From: Bacillus thuringiensis | GTDB taxonomy: Bacteria > Bacillota > Bacilli > Bacillales > Bacillaceae_G | Assembly: GCF_022095615.2 (NCBI RefSeq) | Contig: NZ_CP155559.1 | Span: 4,548,501-4,612,500, forward strand | Direction of reading: 5' to 3' | Length of the DNA stretch: 64,000 nucleotides | Shown here: positions 39,831-48,702 of the stretch, piece after piece | How positions within the stretch are numbered: the first letter of the stretch is position 1 | How the letters are laid out: every line of letters begins with the position of its first letter | Notes under the pieces: generated by a model | Told to the model about the DNA's origin: nothing | The model's input: only the letters and a program-made list of their open reading frames with translations | Database searches by the model: none | Translations under genes and position numbers: made by a program

Positions 39831-40562
39831 ATGTTAACTCCACAACAAATAAATCAATTTAAATCTATTTTAGAAAAACAACAGCAAGAAGTTGAACAAA
39901 CGATACAAACTCATGAAAATGAAAACCGTGCATCTGAACGTGATTCAGTAGGAGAATTATCTAGCTATGACAACCACCCAGGTGATATGGCAACAGAATT
40001 GTACGAACGTGAGAAAGATTTCGGGCTCATCGAATTTTGGCATAAGCAGCTAGAAGATACGAAACATGCCCTACAAAAAATAGAAGCAGGTACGTACGGC
40101 ATTTGCGAAGTGTCTGGCGAAGAAATTCCATTTGAAAGATTGGAAGCAATGCCGACCGCTACAACATGCATCCAGCACACGACAAATAAGTTAAATATGA
40201 ATACACGACCAGTTGAAGAAGAAGTGTTGTCTCCTTCTTTCCACAAACATGATGAAGATCATTCTGTTGAATACGATGCGGAAGATGCATGGCAAGATGT
40301 TGCCAATTACGGAACGTCTGAAACACCATCTGATTTAGAAAGACAAGATTCAAAAAACTATAATGGCATGTACGTAAATAGCGAGGAAAATGTAGGCTAC
40401 GTAGAGGATTTCGAAAACTTTATCGGTACAGATATGTATGGAAAAAACCCACAAGTTTTCGCTACGGAAGAGCATGAAGAATATGAACAAATGCTCGATG
40501 ACTTTGAAGAGCGTACTTTCAAAGGCGAACTATCTTCAAATGAGTCAAGTTCCAAAGAATAA
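39831..40562 (+). CDS. yteA: YteA family sporulation-linked protein (DksA/TraR-like)
   Basis: The 243-aa protein has a charged N-terminal coiled coil (EQTIQTHENENRASE), then the YteA motif SSYDNHPGDMATELYEREKD, then a DksA/TraR-like segment GTYGICEVSGEEIPFERLEAMPT in which the zinc cysteines are largely missing (only Cys in GICEV and a later Cys remain). The C-terminal third is acidic. RBS GGAAGGTGG precedes ATG. YteA-type genes are associated with sporulation in Bacillus; the molecular role is unknown. Confidence 0.82.
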   Translation: MLTPQQINQFKSILEKQQQEVEQTIQTHENENRASERDSVGELSSYDNHPGDMATELYEREKDFGLIEFWHKQLEDTKHALQKIEAGTYGICEVSGEEIPFERLEAMPTATTCIQHTTNKLNMNTRPVEEEVLSPSFHKHDEDHSVEYDAEDAWQDVANYGTSETPSDLERQDSKNYNGMYVNSEENVGYVEDFENFIGTDMYGKNPQVFATEEHEEYEQMLDDFEERTFKGELSSNESSSKE

Positions 40563-40564
40563 AA

Positions 40565-40593
40565 AAAAGCATTCCGAAAATCGGAATGCTTTT
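40565..40593. terminator. Bidirectional terminator between yteA and csp
   Basis: Arms 40565-40577 and 40581-40593 form a perfect 13-bp stem with a three-base loop and have A-rich and T-rich flanks on both sides. Confidence 0.88.
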
Positions 40594-40606
40594 TATCGCT
40601 AGCTAA

Positions 40607-40807
40607 TTAGTTTTTTGTAACGTTAGCTGCTTGTGGTCCGCGGTTTCCATCAACGATTTCGAAAGAAACTTCTTGACCTTCTTCTAAAGTTTTGAAGCCG
40701 TCGCCTTGGATAGCTGAGAAATGTACGAATACGTCTTCTCCGCCTTCAACTTCGATGAAGCCAAAACCTTTTTCGCCGTTAAACCATTTAACTTTACCTG
40801 TTTGCAT
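40607..40807 (-). CDS. Cold-shock protein, CspA/CspB family
   Basis: The 66-aa single-domain protein has the nucleic-acid-binding motifs RNP1 (KGFGFIEV) and RNP2 (VFVHFS), and length and ending ([10 protein letters not shown]) of a Bacillus Csp. Csp proteins bind single-stranded RNA and DNA and melt RNA structure, mostly in the cold. The RBS AGGAGG is eight bases before ATG. The promoter lies far upstream (40952-40980), giving an untranslated leader of nearly 140 bases, typical for cold-regulated csp mRNAs. Confidence 0.93.
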   Translation of the reverse strand: MQTGKVKWFNGEKGFGFIEVEGGEDVFVHFSAIQGDGFKTLEEGQEVSFEIVDGNRGPQAANVTKN

Positions 40808-40945
40808 GTCATGTACCTCCTAAATAAAAATGAAACTATGAATCCACATGAAAAGGTGGATATAAAGGACATGAATGTATAACAAGCTTACAGCCTTTAA
40901 TACAACGTGCTTTATTTCCGTACCACATTATGTAGCTCAATAGTG
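40808..40945 (-). promoter_or_regulatory. Long 5' leader of the csp mRNA
   Basis: About 138 transcribed bases precede the csp ATG if transcription starts near 40945. Long structured leaders in csp mRNAs act as thermosensors in several bacteria; no specific fold was proven here. Confidence 0.5.
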
Positions 40946-40951
40946 TTTTCA

Positions 40952-40980
40952 CTATATCATGCTATATCAAAAACGTCAAA
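40952..40980 (-). promoter_or_regulatory. csp promoter (SigA type)
   Basis: On the minus strand TTGACG (40975-40980) and TATAGT (40952-40957) are 17 bases apart. Confidence 0.7.
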
Positions 40981-41128
40981 TGAGAACACTTTCAACCCAT
41001 CGTTTTTTATAATTCTAGTATAACCTTAAATTTTCATTCTATTTTTATTCAAAAATTAACAAATCTACAGTATTCTAATTTCTTTGATTTCTGTACAATA
41101 TAATTACTACATATGATGGGGTGAAAAA

Positions 41129-41911
41129 ATGCAAGCACATGAAATCGAGTATAAATTATATGGCGATGATATGCAGTTTGTTGAAATTGAATTAGATCCT
41201 GAAGAAAGCGTTATCGCAGAGGCTGGCGCAATGATGATGATGGAAGATCATATCGAAATGGAAACCATTTTCGGTGATGGTTCTGGCCAATCTAGTGGTC
41301 TATTCGGTAAATTAATGGGCGCTGGTAAGCGTCTTGTTACAGGTGAAAGTATGTTTATGACTGTCTTTACAAATACAGGTCATGGCAAGCGCCACGTATC
41401 GTTCGCCGCTCCTTATCCCGGAAAAATTATTCCTGTTGATTTAACAGAATATCAAGGGAAAGTAGTTTGTCAAAAAGACGCGTTTCTTTGTGCAGCAAAG
41501 GGCGTTTCTATCGGGATTGAGTTTACGAAAAAAATTGGAACTGGTTTCTTCGGTGGTGAAGGTTTCATCATGCAGAAACTTGAAGGTGATGGGCTCGCTT
41601 TCATGCATGCAGGAGGAACTGTATATAAGCGTGAATTAAAACCTGGCGAAAAACTTCGCATCGATACAGGTTGTCTCGTTGCCATGACAAAAGACGTTAA
41701 CTACGATATTCAATTCGTTGGAAAAGTAAAAACAGCCCTATTCGGCGGCGAAGGTTTATTCTTCGCAACGTTAGAAGGTCCTGGAACGGTTTGGATTCAG
41801 TCCTTAACACTTAGCCGTTTAGCAGCACGTCTTACAAGCCCAGCAGCTCAAAACAGCGGTGAAGGCAGCGTTTTAGGCGGACTTGGACGTCTTTTAGATG
41901 GGAAAGAATAA
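41129..41911 (+). CDS. TIGR00266/AIM24 family protein
   Basis: The 260-aa protein is a beta-rich, glycine-rich protein with family features: [20 protein letters not shown], then [33 protein letters not shown] and [21 protein letters not shown]. The family is widespread but of unknown function and has no signal peptide. RBS GGGG lies before ATG (ATGGGGTGAAAAA). The stop codon TAA overlaps the ATAAA target site of the repeat that follows. Confidence 0.85.
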   Translation: MQAHEIEYKLYGDDMQFVEIELDPEESVIAEAGAMMMMEDHIEMETIFGDGSGQSSGLFGKLMGAGKRLVTGESMFMTVFTNTGHGKRHVSFAAPYPGKIIPVDLTEYQGKVVCQKDAFLCAAKGVSIGIEFTKKIGTGFFGGEGFIMQKLEGDGLAFMHAGGTVYKRELKPGEKLRIDTGCLVAMTKDVNYDIQFVGKVKTALFGGEGLFFATLEGPGTVWIQSLTLSRLAARLTSPAAQNSGEGSVLGGLGRLLDGKE

Positions 41912-42064
41912 AGTGAAACTTTAATCAGTGGGGGTTTTCTTCATCCCCCACTGATTATTAGTTGAACCAATCGGACTTTTATGGGCAGTTGATCCCCCAC
42001 CTAACTTCTTTGCTTTCGCTGAATTTTGAGGTGGGGGTCTTACTGCCCATTAAAGCGGGATAAA
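41908..42064. mobile_element. bcr1-like repeat with 5-bp target duplication
   Basis: The element at 41913-42059 (147 bp) is flanked by ATAAA at 41908-41912 and 42060-42064. It contains two strong hairpins: 41923-41934 with 41945-41956, and a long one bounded by GGGCAG near 41983 and CTGCCC near 42047 with inner arms CCCCCACCT and AGGTGGGGG. Size, palindromic structure and a TTTAT/ATAAA duplication agree with what is described for bcr1 of the B. cereus group. It has no coding capacity and would need a transposase in trans. Confidence 0.72.
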
Positions 42065-42066
42065 AC

Positions 42067-42107
42067 AAAAAAAGATAGTCCCCTTCATAGGGAACTATCT
42101 TTTTTTT
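42067..42107. terminator. Terminator after the bcr1-like element
   Basis: Arms A7-GATAGT near 42067-42083 and its complement near 42090-42107 form a long stem with one internal mismatch and a run of seven T residues. It terminates the TIGR00266 transcript beyond the inserted repeat. Confidence 0.8.
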
Positions 42108-42189
42108 GACTGTATAAACCATTTTGAATCATATTGGATTCCATAACCTCATTTAGCCGCGCTTCTTCTTTATATTTATAAAGGTTCAA
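42085..42189 (-). CDS. Possible 34-aa small protein, unrecognised
   Basis: A minus-strand TTG at 42189, a few bases after AGTAGG, opens 34 codons to TGA at 42085 in the loop of the terminator hairpin. The product has the composition of a helical protein (YKYKEEARLNEVMESN, then KK near the end). The start and RBS are weak. It could be a remnant truncated by the terminator/repeat region. Family not recognised. Confidence 0.28.
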   Translation of the reverse strand: MNLYKYKEEARLNEVMESNMIQNGLYSQKKDSSL

Positions 42190-42259
42190 GCCTACTTTTC
42201 AAACTTTCTCAAAAGAATGAATCAAGTCCCTCACTGCATATATTGAACTATACCTTTTC

Positions 42260-42278
42260 TTAAGGAGGGCTTCCTTAA
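42260..42278 (+). promoter_or_regulatory. Small hairpin around the lipase RBS and start
   Basis: TTAAGGA (42260-42266) pairs with TCCTTAA (42272-42278) across a five-base loop. The stem includes part of the AAGGAGG Shine-Dalgarno and the A of the ATG. Confidence 0.45.
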
Positions 42279-43000
42279 TGCGTACTCCTTTATCCTTCGA
42301 TAAAGATACTGCCATATTGTTAGCTTCTTGTTGTGAGTTAACGTATGAACAATATAAACAAAATGGGATTTTCGAAATACCAGATGGTTTTCAATATGTA
42401 CAAGGCTTTCAAGGAAAAACCATTCAAACGACAGAATGGTTCGGATTCATACTAGAATCTGAGGATACAATTATTGTAGCTTTTCGCGGGACACAAACAG
42501 ATACAGACTGGATTATCGACTCACTCGTCAATCAAAGACCATATCCATATGCTTTAAACAGCGGAAACGTCCATAACGGCTTTCTTTCTATTTATGAATC
42601 TTGCCGGGATTCTATTATGGATATGCTTGTATCACTACCAGCCCATAAAAAACTTCTTGCAACAGGTCATAGCTTAGGAGGGGCACTCGCTACATTACAC
42701 ATACTAGATGCACGTATAAACACTGCCTTCTCACAGTACGGTCTTTATACATTTGCCTCTCCAAAAGTTGGAGATATCGCCTTTCGAAATTATTATAAAC
42801 TACAAGTAGCTAGTAGCTTTCGTTTCGTCAACTTATTCGATGTCGTTCCACTTCTCCCTCCCCGAAACATAAATTTTAATGATCGTGATTGGGAATATGC
42901 ACACGTTCATCACAACATGACATTTACGAAAAATACAAAATCCGTTATAAATAATCATTCCATTACAACATACAAAACATGTCTGACTTCTCATTTTTAA
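42278..43000 (+). CDS. Lipase family protein (class 3)
   Basis: The 240-aa alpha/beta hydrolase has the oxyanion strand IIVAFRGTQT, the nucleophile elbow TGHSLGGALATL (Ser132), a likely catalytic Asp in RFVNLFDVVPLLPP, and a late His in NNHSITTY. There is no signal peptide, so it is probably intracellular or exported by a non-classical route. RBS AAGGAGG is nine bases before ATG. No operon partner is evident. Confidence 0.85.
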   Translation: MRTPLSFDKDTAILLASCCELTYEQYKQNGIFEIPDGFQYVQGFQGKTIQTTEWFGFILESEDTIIVAFRGTQTDTDWIIDSLVNQRPYPYALNSGNVHNGFLSIYESCRDSIMDMLVSLPAHKKLLATGHSLGGALATLHILDARINTAFSQYGLYTFASPKVGDIAFRNYYKLQVASSFRFVNLFDVVPLLPPRNINFNDRDWEYAHVHHNMTFTKNTKSVINNHSITTYKTCLTSHF

Positions 43001-43011
43001 CCAGTAAACAT

Positions 43012-43040
43012 TTGGAAATTATATATCCTTATACTATAAT
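43012..43040 (+). promoter_or_regulatory. Promoter of the 44-aa membrane peptide
   Basis: TTGGAA (43012-43017) and TATAAT (43035-43040) are 17 bases apart, a good SigA-type match. Confidence 0.6.
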
Positions 43041-43076
43041 AATATATGAAATTATTTTTGGATGAGGGGACCTTAC

Positions 43077-43211
43077 ATGCTAAAATTTATCTTTGCACTT
43101 TTTCTCATTGTAATTTTTACGTTTACGGGTTTCTTTACATTTTCATACTTTGCGACAGGAGAATATGGTGGAACAGGTATCATATATACTGCCATCCCAT
43201 TTCTTGCTTAA
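43077..43211 (+). CDS. 44-aa single-span membrane peptide
   Basis: ATG 43077 is seven bases after GAGGGG. The product MLKFIFALFLIVIFTFTGFF continues to a short tail with TGEYGGTG and a hydrophobic end. It has one clear transmembrane helix (residues 3-24) and a second weakly hydrophobic end. It has its own promoter and a strong terminator, which supports a real gene. I do not recognise the family. Confidence 0.7.
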   Translation: MLKFIFALFLIVIFTFTGFFTFSYFATGEYGGTGIIYTAIPFLA

Positions 43212-43221
43212 GCAAAAAAAG

Positions 43222-43256
43222 AAAACCGAGCTTAATGAGATTAAGCTCGGTTTTTT
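43222..43256 (+). terminator. Terminator after the 44-aa peptide gene
   Basis: Arms 43222-43235 and 43241-43254 pair over 14 bp with a five-base loop and six T residues. It may also end the glg transcript. Confidence 0.88.
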
Positions 43257-43333
43257 AAGCGATTATATTCCTCGTTTAAAAGTGAATACACTTTGTCTCC
43301 ATGAATAAAAGCCCCTTCAAAAGGGACTTTCAC

Positions 43334-45742
43334 TTAATACTGTGTAACCGCATTACCAATACCCCAAATTTCATTACTATACTGTAAAATTGTTCGATCA
43401 CTCGCAAAATGACCAGATTGTGCAATATTTAAAATCGACATTTCTAGCCACTTCGTTCGGTTCTCATAAGCTCTACCAACAGCTTCTTGCCTTTCCGCAT
43501 ATGGACCAAAATCTCGCAGAACGAAGTATTCATCATTTTGAATAACGAGAGAATCGTAAATCGCTTCAAATTCAGCTCCCGAATGTGCAAAGAAACCATT
43601 CGTTAACTGATCTACTACTTTTTTAATATGCATATTATGATGATAATAATCACTTGCACGATATCCACCATTTTGATAGTAATGAAGAACCTCTTCCGCC
43701 GTTAAGCCGAAAATGAAACAGTTATCATCACCGACTCTGTCTTTTATTTCAATATTAGCTCCGTCTAACGTGCCGAGTGTAATCGCACCATTCATCATAA
43801 ATTTCATATTACCTGTTCCTGATGCTTCTTTACTCGCAGTTGAAATTTGTTCACTTACATCGGCCGCTGGGAATATATCTTCCGCTAGAGACACTCGATA
43901 GTTTTCTAGAAAGATAACTTTCATATATTGGCTTACGTACGGATCATTATTCACTTTCCTTGCGAGTTCATTGATTAATTTAATAATTTTTTTCGCATAG
44001 TAATAGCCAGGTGATGCTTTCGCTCCAAAAATAAAAGTACGCGGATAAAATGTAAAACTAGCATCCTCTTTCAAACGATTATACAAATATAAAATATGAA
44101 GAACATTTAATAATTGTCGCTTGTAAGCATGCAGTCTTTTTACTTGCACATCAAAAATAGAATTAGGATCAATTGTAATCCCCATTTTATTATGAATACG
44201 CTCCGCTAAAATCTCTTTACGCTCTTGTTTTACCTCTGCAAATTTCTCTTGGAAACTCGCATCGTGTTGAACTGTTTGCAAGGCTTGAAGCTTAATCGGT
44301 TCTTTCTTCCACTCTGTTCCAATCGCCTCTGAAATAAGGTTCGTCAGCTGCGGATTCGCCTTCATTAACCAGCGTCTATGAGCAATTCCATTCGTTTTAT
44401 TATTAAACTTATCTGGATAAAACTCATAAAACAATCGCATTTCACGTTGCTTTAAAATTTCCGTATGAATTTTCGCTACACCATTAACACTATGGCTACC
44501 GACAATTGCTAAATGAGCCATTTTCACAAGATCATGCGCAATAATCGCCATCTCCTCAATACGATGCCATTCATATGGATAACGTTCCCAAAGTTCGTGA
44601 CAGAAACGTTCATTAATCTCTTCAATAATCATATAAATTCTCGGCAATAACGGTTTAAAAATGTGAATTGGCCACTTCTCAAGTGCTTCTGATAACGTCG
44701 TATGATTCGTATAAGAAATCGTTTGCGTCGTTATGTACCAAGCTTCTTCCCATGCTAGTTTTTCTTCATCTAATAAAATACGCATCAGTTCTGGAATCGC
44801 CAAAACTGGATGTGTATCATTAATATGAATCGCAATTTTCTCATGCAATTGGCGAAGGTCACCATATCTGTCTCTATGCAGACGAACGATATTTTGCAAA
44901 CTTGCTGATACGAGGAAATACTGTTGTTTCAAACGAAGTATTTTCCCCTCATCATGCGTATCATCTGGATATAAAAACTCCGATACCGCCTCTGTTTCAC
45001 GCTTATATTTCAAAATATCTTTGCAATTTTGCGGGAAAGGAACTGGTTCAGCATTCCAAAGTCTGAGTGTATTTACAGTATTCGTCTCATAACCTACTAC
45101 TGGAACGTCATATGGTACTGCCATAATCACTTCTGCATTCGTATGCCTGAACTCTAAACGCCCGTCAATGTATAGCGATTCAACATTGCCGAAATAACTT
45201 ACTTCTACAGCTTGATCATGCCTTCTTACTTCCCATACGTTTTCATGAAGAAGCCACTGTTCTGGAAATTCAACTTGATAACCATCAACAATTTTTTGAT
45301 CAAATAAGCCGTGCTTGTAGCGAATTCCACAGCCATGACCTGGTAAGTTTAAAGATGCAAGCGAATCAAGGAAACAGGCTGCTAATCGTCCAAGTCCACC
45401 ATTTCCAAGACCTGCATCTGCTTCCACCTCTTCTAGTTGTTGCAACGAAATACCAAGCTCAGAAAGTCCTTGCTCACATACATCCCTGATGCCTAAATTT
45501 AATATATTACTTCCAAGCAAACGTCCAAGTAAAAACTCAATGGATAAGTAATACATTTGCTTTCGCTCTCCAGATCGATAGCTTTCGTTCGTTGCAATCC
45601 ATTGACTATTCATATACTCACGTACCATGTATCCCAGCGTATTGTATTGATCACGAGTTGTAGAATCTTTGAAACTTTTCCCATACATCGTCTCTAACTT
45701 TTCTAGAAAAGCTGATTTGAAGCTTTCAACATGAGTAAACAT
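43334..45742 (-). CDS. glgP: Glycogen phosphorylase
   Basis: The 802-aa enzyme has the GT35 signatures GLGNGGLGRLAACFLDS and the PLP-binding motif EASGTGNMKFMMNGAITLGT, with the cofactor Lys in GNMKF. It releases glucose 1-phosphate from glycogen. It is the last gene of glgBCDAP, 18 bases after glgA, and lets the operon cover both synthesis and breakdown, as in B. subtilis. Confidence 0.95.
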   Translation of the reverse strand: MFTHVESFKSAFLEKLETMYGKSFKDSTTRDQYNTLGYMVREYMNSQWIATNESYRSGERKQMYYLSIEFLLGRLLGSNILNLGIRDVCEQGLSELGISLQQLEEVEADAGLGNGGLGRLAACFLDSLASLNLPGHGCGIRYKHGLFDQKIVDGYQVEFPEQWLLHENVWEVRRHDQAVEVSYFGNVESLYIDGRLEFRHTNAEVIMAVPYDVPVVGYETNTVNTLRLWNAEPVPFPQNCKDILKYKRETEAVSEFLYPDDTHDEGKILRLKQQYFLVSASLQNIVRLHRDRYGDLRQLHEKIAIHINDTHPVLAIPELMRILLDEEKLAWEEAWYITTQTISYTNHTTLSEALEKWPIHIFKPLLPRIYMIIEEINERFCHELWERYPYEWHRIEEMAIIAHDLVKMAHLAIVGSHSVNGVAKIHTEILKQREMRLFYEFYPDKFNNKTNGIAHRRWLMKANPQLTNLISEAIGTEWKKEPIKLQALQTVQHDASFQEKFAEVKQERKEILAERIHNKMGITIDPNSIFDVQVKRLHAYKRQLLNVLHILYLYNRLKEDASFTFYPRTFIFGAKASPGYYYAKKIIKLINELARKVNNDPYVSQYMKVIFLENYRVSLAEDIFPAADVSEQISTASKEASGTGNMKFMMNGAITLGTLDGANIEIKDRVGDDNCFIFGLTAEEVLHYYQNGGYRASDYYHHNMHIKKVVDQLTNGFFAHSGAEFEAIYDSLVIQNDEYFVLRDFGPYAERQEAVGRAYENRTKWLEMSILNIAQSGHFASDRTILQYSNEIWGIGNAVTQY

Positions 45743-45760
45743 TTCTTCACCACCTACATG

Positions 45761-47203
45761 TTATTCCATGAGACTTTTATACAATTTCTTATAGGCAAGA
45801 GCTGATTTCTCCCAGCTATAATCTTCAGTCATCGCTTGCTTTACAAGCTGCTCCCATACCGGTTTATCATGATAAAATTCAATTGCACGATGAACTGTGT
45901 GCAACATGTCATGTGCATTAAAGTTCGTAAAACTGAAACCATTTCCTTCTCCAGTTTCTTCGTCATAAGATTGTACAGTATCATTTAATCCGCCTGTCTC
46001 TCTTACAATCGGAATTGTACCGTACGCTAATGCGATAAGTTGTCCCAGTCCACACGGTTCAAATAGTGATGGCATTAAGAATAAATCACTTCCCGCATAC
46101 ACTTGGTGAGCTAACTCTTCATTAAATCCGATATACACTTTTACCTTCTCGGGATATTCGTATGCCATCCACTCAAAGAATTGTTCATATTCCGAATCAC
46201 CTGACCCTAAAATAATACATTGTACATCTTTCTCCATTATTTCACGGAATACAGTACGTACTAAATCAAGACCTTTTTGCTTCGTTAATCTAGTTACCAT
46301 TGAAATAATTGGTGTATCTTCTTTTTCAGGCAAACCAAAATAACGCTGCAATGCACGTTTATTTTCATTCTTTTCCTCTAATGACTCTGCATCATACTGA
46401 GCAGTAATATACGAATCCGTTTCTGGATTATATACGCTCGTATCAATTCCATTTACGATGCCGCTAAGCTTCCCATTATATTTGCGTAACAACCCATCTA
46501 ACTTCTCACCGAAAAACTCATATTGAATTTCCTCTTTGTATGTCGGGCTAACCGCTGTAATTTGATCAGAAGCGATAATACCACCCTTCATAAAGTTCAC
46601 ATTTCCATAAAACTCTAGCTGCTCACTACGGAAATATTCATCACCAAGTTCTAATAAGTCGTACATCACTTCAGGAGGAAATACACCTTGGAACTGCAAG
46701 TTATGAATCGTATACACCGTTTTAATATGCTCATATAATGGGTTATCTTGATACTTTTCACGCAGTAAGAAATTCACCATAGCTGTATGCCAATCATGGC
46801 TATGAAGAACATCCACTTCGAAATCAAGATGAGGAATACACTCTAAAACTGCTTTCGAAAAATAAGAAAAACGCTCTCCATCATCATAATGACCATACAG
46901 AGAATCCCTCTTAAAATAATATTCATTATCTATTAAGTAATACGTAATCCCGTCTTGCTCACCTTTTAAAATTCCGCAATATTGATTTCTCCACCCAAGC
47001 GGGACGTTAATTACTTTATGTAACGTACATCCATCCCTTAATTTTTGCGGAATAAGACTATAATTTGGGAGTATAATGCGAACGTCCACACCTAATTTTT
47101 TCAGCTCTTTTGGGAGCGCACCTGCTACATCAGCTAATCCTCCCGATTTAACAAATGGTACACATTCTGATACTGCAAATAAAATATTCACTTGTTGTCC
47201 CAC
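45761..47203 (-). CDS. glgA: Glycogen synthase
   Basis: The 480-aa GT5 enzyme has the ADP-glucose-binding [16 protein letters not shown] near residue 18 and the C-terminal motif [18 protein letters not shown] with the catalytic Glu. It extends alpha-1,4-glucan chains from ADP-glucose. About 450 bases separate it from glgD, and these hold an IS-like remnant, so translation is no longer tightly coupled to the upstream gene. Confidence 0.95.
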   Translation of the reverse strand: MGQQVNILFAVSECVPFVKSGGLADVAGALPKELKKLGVDVRIILPNYSLIPQKLRDGCTLHKVINVPLGWRNQYCGILKGEQDGITYYLIDNEYYFKRDSLYGHYDDGERFSYFSKAVLECIPHLDFEVDVLHSHDWHTAMVNFLLREKYQDNPLYEHIKTVYTIHNLQFQGVFPPEVMYDLLELGDEYFRSEQLEFYGNVNFMKGGIIASDQITAVSPTYKEEIQYEFFGEKLDGLLRKYNGKLSGIVNGIDTSVYNPETDSYITAQYDAESLEEKNENKRALQRYFGLPEKEDTPIISMVTRLTKQKGLDLVRTVFREIMEKDVQCIILGSGDSEYEQFFEWMAYEYPEKVKVYIGFNEELAHQVYAGSDLFLMPSLFEPCGLGQLIALAYGTIPIVRETGGLNDTVQSYDEETGEGNGFSFTNFNAHDMLHTVHRAIEFYHDKPVWEQLVKQAMTEDYSWEKSALAYKKLYKSLME

Positions 47204-47272
47204 TGCACGAAAAGCTTATACGACTTCCCTTGCAGCTTCCTCCCTTCGAGTTTTCATTTGAATGAATGCTTT

Positions 47273-47300
47273 AATCAGTGGAGGAAAAACCCCCACTGAT
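47273..47300. repeat. bcr-like hairpin fragment
   Basis: ATCAGTGG-AGG (47274-47284) pairs with CCCCCACTGAT (47290-47300), with one mismatch and a five-base loop. The stem resembles the first hairpin of the bcr1-like element at 41913-42059. It may act as a terminator upstream of glgA. Confidence 0.5.
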
Positions 47301-47309
47301 CTTTTTAAC

Positions 47310-47655
47310 GAATTTACCGAAAGAATTCTCCTTCCTCAACCGTATGAAGGGCAATAGCCCAACGGTAGGTCGGAGATGAATTTCGGTTTGGCATAGCCAA
47401 AAACTTTTGATAAACTAACTATATGAAGTTCTTTGATAACTTGATATAGAAGGTTGCAGGAAGAAAATAGAGTGCGAAAACCAAGCCATATTCGGTTCCT
47501 GCGTAAAATATCAACCGTACGAAAAGAGCGTCCAAGCGTTGGACATCTAGGGGTGGAACACCCCGAAGTAACGCTCAGGGAGACGAAAGGTTACTTTCGT
47601 CGTGGAACTGAGAAGCTCCCACTTCAAGTTTTGCTAAGTGGCGAGTAGTTCACGA
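47310..47655 (+). mobile_element. Structured IS200/IS605-like remnant without transposase
   Basis: This stretch between glgD and glgA has no protein-coding gene but a row of hairpins: 47349-47360, 47456-47502, 47530-47544, 47550-47564, 47583-47600 and 47619-47641. The end, GAGAAGCTCCCACTTCAAG, then AAGTGG and GAGTAGTTCAC, resembles right ends of IS200/IS605 elements that carry tnpB, where the 3' end also encodes the guide-like omega RNA. Boundaries are approximate and no tnpA or tnpB is present. Confidence 0.48.
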
Positions 47656-48684
47656 ATAACTATTAATCGTACTATTTTGAATGCTTCCTTTTTCTACAAC
47701 ATATGGCTCATCCACGTTTCCTTTTAAGACAACACCATCACCAATGTTCACGTCTTTATCAATAATAACACCGTCTATTATACAGTTATCTCCAATTTTG
47801 CTCTTTTGCATAATAATGCTATTACGGACAATTGAACCTTTCCCAATTTTAACAGAACGGGAGACAACACTATTTTCTACTTCACCTTCGATAATACTGC
47901 CGTTTGCAATCATTGTATTTTTCACGGCTGCACCCTTCAGGTAACGAGTTGGTGGTTCATCTTTTACTTTCGTAAAGATTGGTGCTTCTTTCTTAAATAA
48001 TTGCTTCCAAATAGCAGGCTGCAAAATTTCTAAGCTATGTTTATAGTAACTTTCAATCGAATCAATAATAGCTACATATCCTGTATGCTCATACGTAGCA
48101 ATATGCAGTGATTTTCCGCGCTTTTCTCTCACTACATCAAATAAACTGTATTGCTCCACATCTTTATATGTCTCGAATAAATCTAACAATAATTGTTTCT
48201 TTAACACGTATGTTTGAAGCGAAACCCCTTCATGACAAACTTCAGTAATATCAGCTTCCGTATGTATATGTCGCTCTAACACCGCTTGAAAATTTAATGC
48301 TGTTACGAGATGGCTATTCGTAATAACGACATACTCTTCTCTGGCTCTTAGAAAATAATCAATATGTCTTCTAAAATGTGCAAAAGACCCAAATTCATCT
48401 TGGTCACATTGGCAATTTGGTGGGAATAAAAACAGTCCATCTCTTTTTCTATCTAAATCCCACTGTTTTCCTGAACCAACATGGTCCATTAGCGAACGGT
48501 TTTTATGACTTGTAAAAACCGCTACACTATGAATATTAGAATTCACCATATTTGAAAGCATGAAATCAATGAGTCGATAACGGCCCCCAAACGGTAACGC
48601 CGCTAGTGAGCGATGCCCTGTTACTTTCTTTAAGGAAGGAAAACTTCCCGTTGCATTAATAATTCCTAACATTTTTTCTCCCAT
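47650..48684 (-). CDS. glgD: Glucose-1-phosphate adenylyltransferase, GlgD subunit
   Basis: The 344-aa protein is related to GlgC, but the N-terminal nucleotide-binding loop is degraded (GSFPSLKKVTGHRSLAALPFGG in place of G-x-G-x-R-L...KPAVPFGG), so it is probably a regulatory or structural partner of GlgC. The C-terminal half is a left-handed beta-helix of hexapeptide repeats. The TGA stop uses bases of the adjacent element end, so the last residues may differ from relatives. ATG 48684 or the ATG three codons on are both possible starts. Confidence 0.92.
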   Translation of the reverse strand: MGEKMLGIINATGSFPSLKKVTGHRSLAALPFGGRYRLIDFMLSNMVNSNIHSVAVFTSHKNRSLMDHVGSGKQWDLDRKRDGLFLFPPNCQCDQDEFGSFAHFRRHIDYFLRAREEYVVITNSHLVTALNFQAVLERHIHTEADITEVCHEGVSLQTYVLKKQLLLDLFETYKDVEQYSLFDVVREKRGKSLHIATYEHTGYVAIIDSIESYYKHSLEILQPAIWKQLFKKEAPIFTKVKDEPPTRYLKGAAVKNTMIANGSIIEGEVENSVVSRSVKIGKGSIVRNSIIMQKSKIGDNCIIDGVIIDKDVNIGDGVVLKGNVDEPYVVEKGSIQNSTINSYS

Positions 48685-48702
48685 TCATTTCATCCCCCTT
48701 TT

